Assembly: GCA_031772625.1 (NCBI GenBank)
Contig: CM062816.1
Span: forward strand, 828,550,556-828,614,555
From: Pinus tabuliformis
Lineage: Eukaryota; Streptophyta; Pinopsida; Pinales; Pinaceae
Direction of reading: 5' to 3'
DNA: 64,000 nucleotides
The translations under genes were made by a program, and so were the position numbers. The notes below the pieces were generated by a model that saw only the letters and a list, made by a program, of their open reading frames with translations, was not told the DNA's origin and searched no databases. Below, in pieces: positions 58,207 through 64,000 of this stretch. Position 1 is the first letter of the stretch. Every line of letters begins with the position of its first letter.

Positions 58207-58812
58207 TGATCCAGGTGGATGTTGGTGGCCACCCACCTATACCACTTGGACCCCCACAACTGTCTCTTTCATTTTTTCAGTTTCCGTAATTGTGGCGCAA
58301 TTTACTTATTTTAGCAGTTTTTCGGGTCCTGAACTTCCAGAGCCGCTTTGAGGCCCTAAACGACGTTTTTTGGGAAATCTGGGAGCAACATGGGTCCTTA
58401 CCAAAGTTGCAGTGCTCAGATAGATCTTTATAATGAGCTATTGTACGCGTCAAATGAAGATCGGGTGCCAAAGTTACGACCCCGGGAAGTTGATGTACCA
58501 ACTTACCTAAAACGGGGTCCACAATTTGGAGTTTCATCTTCTAGGGTTAGGTTTTGGGATGTTAAGGGTTCTCCATTGTTTCTCAACAATAAATAGGCCT
58601 TCGAACCTCATTGTAACACAGTTCAGAGACATGTAGCCGCCACATCTCTTCTCAGAGATAAAGCTACCATCGCCCTAGCTGATTTATTTCCATTTCTGTT
58701 TGTAAGCATATTTCAGTATTTTACAGTAATGAAATGAAGTATTATTTCCGCTGCATATCTGTGTTTATGGTTATCTTTGTAATTTGTTGCGTTCCTATTT
58801 AAATCCGCATCA
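58207..58812 (+). repeat. 5' LTR of the compact element
   Basis: 606 bp, TGATCCAGGTGG to CCGCATCA. A CAATAAATAGGCCTT stretch near 58586 may be its poly(A) or promoter region. Most differences from the partner are transitions, as expected of methylated DNA. Confidence 0.92.
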
Positions 58813-60929
58813 ATGGTATTAGAGCGGTCTGATTTTTCTCTGTTTTTCTTTACATGTCCCCAACGAGGTTGGAATATAAGGAGTTAGGGCTTGAATTGGT
58901 TGAACCTTTGCAAGAATAGCCTCGAAAATCCCGACGGCCTCCCATGGCGGATGAAAAGAAAGACAAGGGGGCAGGAGATCCTATTAAAATCTTGCTCAAA
59001 GAAGCCCTCGAGCGACAAAGGAACGCGATGATGGACAACTTTGCCCAGATCCTTGAGTGGCTACCCAGAGGCGACGCATTGACTTCCAACAACTGCTCTG
59101 TAAATGCCACACCCTTTAAGGTACAAGTTAATTTTGAAATCCCCATATTTGAGGGTCAGATAGACGCAGATGTCGTAGATAAATGGTTAAATCTGTAAGA
59201 AGGGTATTTTTTGTTCATGAATTTTCGAGTCGGGAAAAAATTGTTTTCGCTCTTCTCAAAGCAGCCCCCCATGTCAAGGACTGGTGGGAAACCTACTGCG
59301 AGCAAAAAGATGAAAGTACAGGCTCACTATTTTCAGCCACACCACTTGGATTTCCTTCGGAGATGTCGTCAAGGAGCAGTACTACCCTGTCAAAAGTTAT
59401 GAGGACAAATACATAAAGTGGACCACACTGCGATAGGGAAGGGACCAAGATGTGCCAGAGTTCACGAACATTTTTCATACCCTTCGCACACAGTTGGGTA
59501 TCAAGGATTCTGAGCTACATTTGGTACTCAAATACCGTGGCTGCCTACACAGGTACATCTAGGAAAAGATGGAGTTCCTGAACATCTCCTTGCTCAGCAC
59601 GGTGTACCGATACACTATCAAAATCGAGCAGAAGTTCAAATAGAAGAAGTGAGACTTTGTATCTACAAATCTGAAGCAATGGAAAGGCTTCCCCAAATCG
59701 TAGAACCAAGGACAAAGCCAAGACAGGGAAACCCAAGACAACCCGTCAAAGCTACAAGAAAATAACAACACCACAAAGTCAAAGAAGGACACAGGAAAGT
59801 GGTGTAAGTTCCATAAGAACCCCACTCATAACACAAGTGAGTGTTAGACCAAGCAGTCACTGGTGGCCAAGTTGAAGGCTTCCAAATCAGATGCATGTTT
59901 CGACCCTAAGTCAGAACGCGACAAGGGGAATGGCAAAGGGAAGCAGATCATTGATGCGGAGCCCAGCGCCACTGTTGCCACCGCCAAGATCCAGAAGAAT
60001 GAGCCTGAAGATCCAGAGGAGGGGGAGCGTCTTTTCCATTCACAAATGTGGGTGAAGGGTTCGTCGCTGCAATTCATTGTCGACAGTGGCAGCCAAAAGA
60101 ACCCCATTTCAGCAGAGGTCATGAAGCTGTTGGGCCTACCGACTACACCACACCCACAGCTATACAGTATCAGGTGGCTTCACCAAGGACAAGATCTATG
60201 AGTTCACTAGCAATGTCGCCTTCCCTACAGCATCAAGCCCTTTACAGATGAGGTATTATGTGATGTTGCACCTCTGGATGTTTGTGATGTATTATTAGGC
60301 CAGCCATACTTGTGGAGGTGACATGCTGTGTATGATTCAAGGCCTCGCGTTGTTATTATTACTTTGGGTAATTCATTATACATGATACCGGAGGTAGCCC
60401 CACCTACTGCCACCTCTTTGATCTCTGCTAAGAAATTTAGCAAGATCTTCTCCCAGACAAGGAAATTCATTTTCTATCTGATTCGCTCCCAAAGTAAGGG
60501 GAAGATCATAGCCACATCCATGACCCCCACGAAGGGTTCCTCCACACAGCAGTAGCATCAAAGGGATACGGTCATGAAAGAACACAGGAGCAACTTCTCC
60601 TCACCCACAGGGGTATCACATAAGTTTTAGGTGTGCGAAAAAGTCTGGTTGCATCTGCAGAAAGAACGCCTGACAAGAGCCCATTAGAAGCTCAGACCAC
60701 TTGGACATGGTCATTACAGCATTACCAAGGTTATGGGAAACAATGCTTTGGAGCACAGCATTCCTCCATTCCTTCACCTTCACCAAGTGTTTAATGTGTA
60801 CTACCCTCGACCATGCTTCCCACCATTACTGGGCACATCCGAGATTGCAGAACAGCTCACCAGGGACCAAGTTCAGCGAATGGAGGAACTCAACGCAATG
60901 GGGACCATTGCTTCCTAAGGGGGGGGGAA

Positions 60930-61541
60930 TGATCCAGGTGGATGTTGGTGGCCACCCACCTATACCACTTGGACCCCCACAATTGTATCTTTCAGTTTTT
61001 CAGTTTCCATAATTGTAGCACAATTTACTATTTTTAGCAGTTTTTCGGGTCCTAAACTTCTGGAGCCGTTTTGAGGCCCTAAACGATGTTTTTTGGGAAA
61101 TATGGGAGCAAGTGGACCCATGTTTCTCTTCCCAAATTTGTAGTGCTCGGATAGATCTTTCTAACGAGCTATTGTACACGTCAAACGAAGATCAGGTGCC
61201 AAAGTTACGACCCCGGGAATTTGATGTACCAACTTACCCAAAACGAGGTCCACAATTTGGCGTTTCATCTTCTAGGGTTAGGTTTTGGGTTGTTAAGGGT
61301 TCTCCATTGTTTCTCAACAATAAATAGGCCTTCGAGCCTCATTGTAACACAGTTCAGAGGCATGCAGCCGCCACATCTTTCTCAGAGATAAAGCTACCAT
61401 CGCCCTAGCTAGTTTATTTCCATTTCTGTTTGTAAGCATATTTCAGTATTTTACAGTAATGAAATGAAGTATTATTTCTGTTGCATATTTGTGTTTATGG
61501 TTATCTCTGTAATTTGTTGCGTCCTGTTTAAATCCGGATCA
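60930..61541 (+). repeat. 3' LTR of the compact element
   Basis: 612 bp, partner of 58207-58812. The most different stretch is a ~30-bp block near 61110-61140. Confidence 0.92.
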
Positions 61542-61546
61542 GTTAC

Positions 61547-62078
61547 CTCTATTATGTGTCTCACTCAATGTCCCTAGTGAGTTATACATTATTATTGTTG
61601 CTAACAAGTTTGCAATGAGTACCATCCATGAATGTGAGGAAATTCCATAAAATGTCCCATGAAGTGTTCCTTAGAAAATAAAACCTTCTTCTTAAATTAA
61701 GTATATAATAATTAATTTAATGTACCTAAAGCTAGTCTTTCACTTACTTTTACAATTTTGTGAAAAATCATGTATGCTTTTCGTTGAGTTTTTTTGGGGT
61801 AAGATAGTAATCTTATGTAATAATATATAGTAAAATGTATAATCAACCTTTATTACATTCCCATAGGAAACTTGACCATATCTATCTAAAAATAGATATT
61901 TGAGTTGTTTAAATATGCACTTGTCCTTCTCTCACTATTCATCCTAGTCCAAGAAAACAAAAAGAAAGATTGTATTAGCTATACCATTGCTATTTAGAAT
62001 ATATTCCCCCACTCCTATTAGAAAAAGGGGAAAATGGTAGAGTGGCTCATTCCTAGAAATATCTAGTTCTCTATGCAT
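61547..62078. other. Intergenic, nothing firm
   Basis: AT-rich. The first part may be the rest of the SINE interrupted at 58206. No frame or repeat otherwise. Confidence 0.35.
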
Positions 62079-62640
62079 TCACTTTGATAGTCTTCCATGG
62101 TTCCTCTCAAAACTCACTCTTTCTTTTAATCCATCAATGGAATTTATCAATTTCTCGTGCTCATGGCCAAGTTGTTCCAGTTTGTGGTTGATTTGTTCTA
62201 GGTTATTCATAATTTATTGATGTTGGGTCCCTTTCTATTGAGGACTGAGTTATGAAGAACATGGTGTGCTAATATAAATCTACCAATTTTATAATGCTTG
62301 GTATTCCTACTTTAAGAGAAGCCTATGTCTAGATCCCAAACCATGATTTCATCATAAATTTACTCATTTGATACTGATCATTTGTGTTTCTCTTTTAATT
62401 TGTTGTCAAGGTGTTCCACCTCCTCCCTCATCGGCTCTGTTGCTTCCACCTCTAAATGTGCCTTTATTTTTTTGTGTTCCTTCCTTGATTCCATTGGGGC
62501 CTTGCGTTGACTTGGCCTCCCTTGCATTGAACTCAGAGCTTTGTCTCCCTCCCTATGTTCATTTCATCTATAATTTCCACTATCCTCTAAGAAACACATT
62601 ACTCAACACTTTACTTTTTGACTCATATTTCAACAACTAG
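62079..62640 (-). pseudogene. Gag-like coiled-coil remnant
   Basis: On the minus strand 62079-62210 gives a 43-codon frame starting MNNLEQINHKLEQLGHEHEK, a clear coiled coil. Further upstream (to ~62640) a basic, Gly/Lys/Gln-rich stretch (KSTQGPNGIKEGTQKNKG) has the look of a gag nucleic-acid-binding region. The pieces are consistent with a decayed retroelement gag, but no knuckle or other domain is present to prove it. Confidence 0.35.
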
Positions 62641-63223
62641 AATCTAGTAGTTGAAGAGCTAGTTGAGTGATATTATTAAGATATTGATTGTCAAGAGCTT
62701 GATAATTATGCTTGAATGAAGAGTTTTGGGTATGAAAATTTCATCCACTTCCTACTAATTCCAAACCACCTCATTATTTCAATCAATTCAACAATTAATA
62801 TCCAAGGTGATGGAGCTTGTTTAATGGGATGCTAGACCATAATTGTAAAACTAAGTAGAATTTGGATTTAGGATGGAGATATTGAGCATTATGGTTTGGG
62901 TCTTCCACATATTACCTCTCATGTAAACATTTTCTATCTAGTAATGGCACTTTTCTTGTAGGCCACATATATGGACCACCAACTCTTCTCCCTAACACTC
63001 CATATTGGTGGTTGAACTACAAACATGAAGAATAATAAAATTTCCCCTTTTTCTATGTTTTTTCTTCTTCTTTTTTTCAATTTACTAATAAATTTATAGG
63101 TTGATTGTAACTCTAATTCCCTTTTATCTATTGAATTGAGTGAAGAGGAGGAATATAATGTTTTTAATTTTGGAGTTGAATTGTTAAATTATGATTCCTT
63201 GTCAATCCACCCAAGGGTTTGTC
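62641..63223. other. Intergenic, nothing recognised
   Basis: AT-rich sequence up to the LTR that begins at 63224. No frame, repeat or RNA gene identified. Confidence 0.4.
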
Positions 63224-64000
63224 TATTGAAAATGAAGCAAGAAATTCTCAATTTTGATTTTTTCCTTAATTAAAATTGAGAAAAATCGAAATTCCACATC
63301 AGCAGACAACTTGGAGGAGTTAACTAGGGTGACATAGCACTTGTCAGTCAATTAAGAACACTCAATTCAAGTTAATGAGTTGAATTTCAATTTGCTTGAG
63401 TTGATTGCTAAAAAATAGGAGTCTAGCTCACTTAATTCGAGTTAGGGACACGAAGTTCAGTTGCGTGCAGTGGGTTCCTAAATATTAGGAGCCTAGGTTG
63501 AGTCAATTTCCGTTCTCGCAATTTAATTTAGCTAAATTGATTTATGGTCAATTAAACTAGTTCTAATTGTTGGAGGAACTAGTGGAAGTTCAAGCTATGG
63601 AAGTGGAACTTCAACCACACTTAGTGATCATCCAGATAACTAATCAATAAACAAATTAGCTAATTCATGCATAGAATTCGAGTTACCCAGTTGAGATGGA
63701 GATTTCAAGGCAGTGTACTATCAGTTGTAGACCATTCCAAATTGTACAGGTGGTGCATGCAGTCAAAGGAAGGACCTAGAACAATTGCGCAATCCAGATG
63801 AGAGAATTTACTAAGTAATAGGAGCCTAATTCCTAGTGAAATAGTGAAAGGAATTAGGAGTTTGGAGGGTTTTAAAATTGGCTATATGTTGGCCAGATTC
63901 AACCAGTTATGCAGAGGGATAGAATATTCACTTACAGAGTGTGCTAAAGCTTGAGAAAGCATATGTATTTCATCTCTATTCTTTGATTAATGCAATATAG
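63224..64000 (+). repeat. Copia-type LTR running off the window edge
   Basis: It begins TATTGAAAATGAAGCAAG, matching the start of the LTR at 38482 (AAGAAATTCTCAATTT, AATTCCACAT..GCAGACAACT, TTGGAGGAACT, CATCTCTATTC.TTGATTAATG), with ~80 bp extra in the middle. It is a related but distinct subfamily. Whether it is a 5', 3' or solo LTR cannot be told from the window. Confidence 0.85.

Larger units (their letters stand above)
58202..61546 (+). mobile_element. Compact gag-protease LTR element (fossil, gypsy-like)
   Basis: The body is 58207-61541. LTRs begin TGATCC and end G(C/G)ATCA. A Met-type primer site TGGTATTAGAGC lies at 58814-58825. The interior gives gag (~58940-59650; KVQVNFEIPIFEGQID, then helical capsid-like sequence), an aspartic protease (~60060-60300; FIVDSGSQKNPI) and a tail resembling the end of gypsy pol (~60690-60918; SEIAEQLTRDQVQRMEELN). 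No reverse transcriptase, RNase H or integrase core is seen, so it is non-autonomous. A purine tract (AAGGGGGGGGGAA) precedes the 3' LTR. Flanks GCTAC (58202-58206) and GTTAC (61542-61546) are a near target duplication. Broken in several places. LTRs differ at ~6-7%. Confidence 0.88.

Noticed and set aside
61112-61327. 71-codon frame (and its partner at 58390-58596) in the compact element's LTRs
   Set aside because: Both lie in LTRs and overlap signals expected of LTR promoters. There is no domain, and the frame is a by-product of shared LTR sequence.
62368-62640. 90-codon plus frame rich in Pro/Leu/Cys
   Set aside because: It lies antisense to a gag-like minus-strand stretch and has no recognisable motif.

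Overview
The window looks like a non-genic, repeat-packed stretch of a large plant nuclear genome. It is AT-rich. Plant-type LTR retrotransposons carry primer sites matching initiator-Met tRNA, and one gene relic is a plant-type biosynthetic arginine decarboxylase. I see no intact host gene, no rRNA or ordinary tRNA gene and no CRISPR array. Long LTRs that differ from their partners at roughly 6-10% of positions, nested insertions and many decayed repeats suggest old, slowly removed elements. A gymnosperm such as a conifer would fit, but that is inference from repeat style, not from a diagnostic gene.

Layout. 1-2260: a broken, unidentified minus-strand coding remnant, then a 238-bp tandem duplication. 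2261-10559: a Ty3/gypsy chromovirus with both LTRs, whose reverse transcriptase region holds a 1.18-kb solo copia-type LTR with a perfect 5-bp target duplication. 10560-15430: a diverged duplication, then a 2.5-kb degenerate tandem array. 15431-20472: AT-rich DNA containing a non-autonomous hAT-like DNA transposon (17241-18373, 8-bp target duplication) and a tandem array.

20473-25615 is the only stretch with host-gene ancestry. A J-domain protein pseudogene and an arginine decarboxylase pseudogene lie in tandem. Each is preceded by a copy of the same ~300-bp module, although the two genes are unrelated. A SINE with a 14-bp target duplication lies between them.

25616-31857: a (TA)n tract, a ~650-bp direct duplication, a gypsy integrase fossil on the minus strand and a tRNA-like SINE head. 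31858-39344: a Ty1/copia element whose gag is split by a 1.96-kb solo LTR. 39437-48598: what looks like one LINE-type relic (RNase H piece, TAA-repeat tail), split by a 7.5-kb non-autonomous LTR element (39828-47331). The 3' half of that LTR element carries a run of short hairpins with differing stems around a similar CTCGTAAA/CTTGTTAAA-like centre, the most unusual structure in the window.

48599-64000: two copies of a foldback MITE, several short tandem repeats, unidentified minus-strand reading frames, a minus-strand LTR element (52466-57439), a SINE head cut by a compact gag-protease LTR element (58207-61541), a minus-strand coiled-coil relic, and the start of another copia-type LTR running off the edge. 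The window therefore records transposon layering rather than a working operon or pathway.
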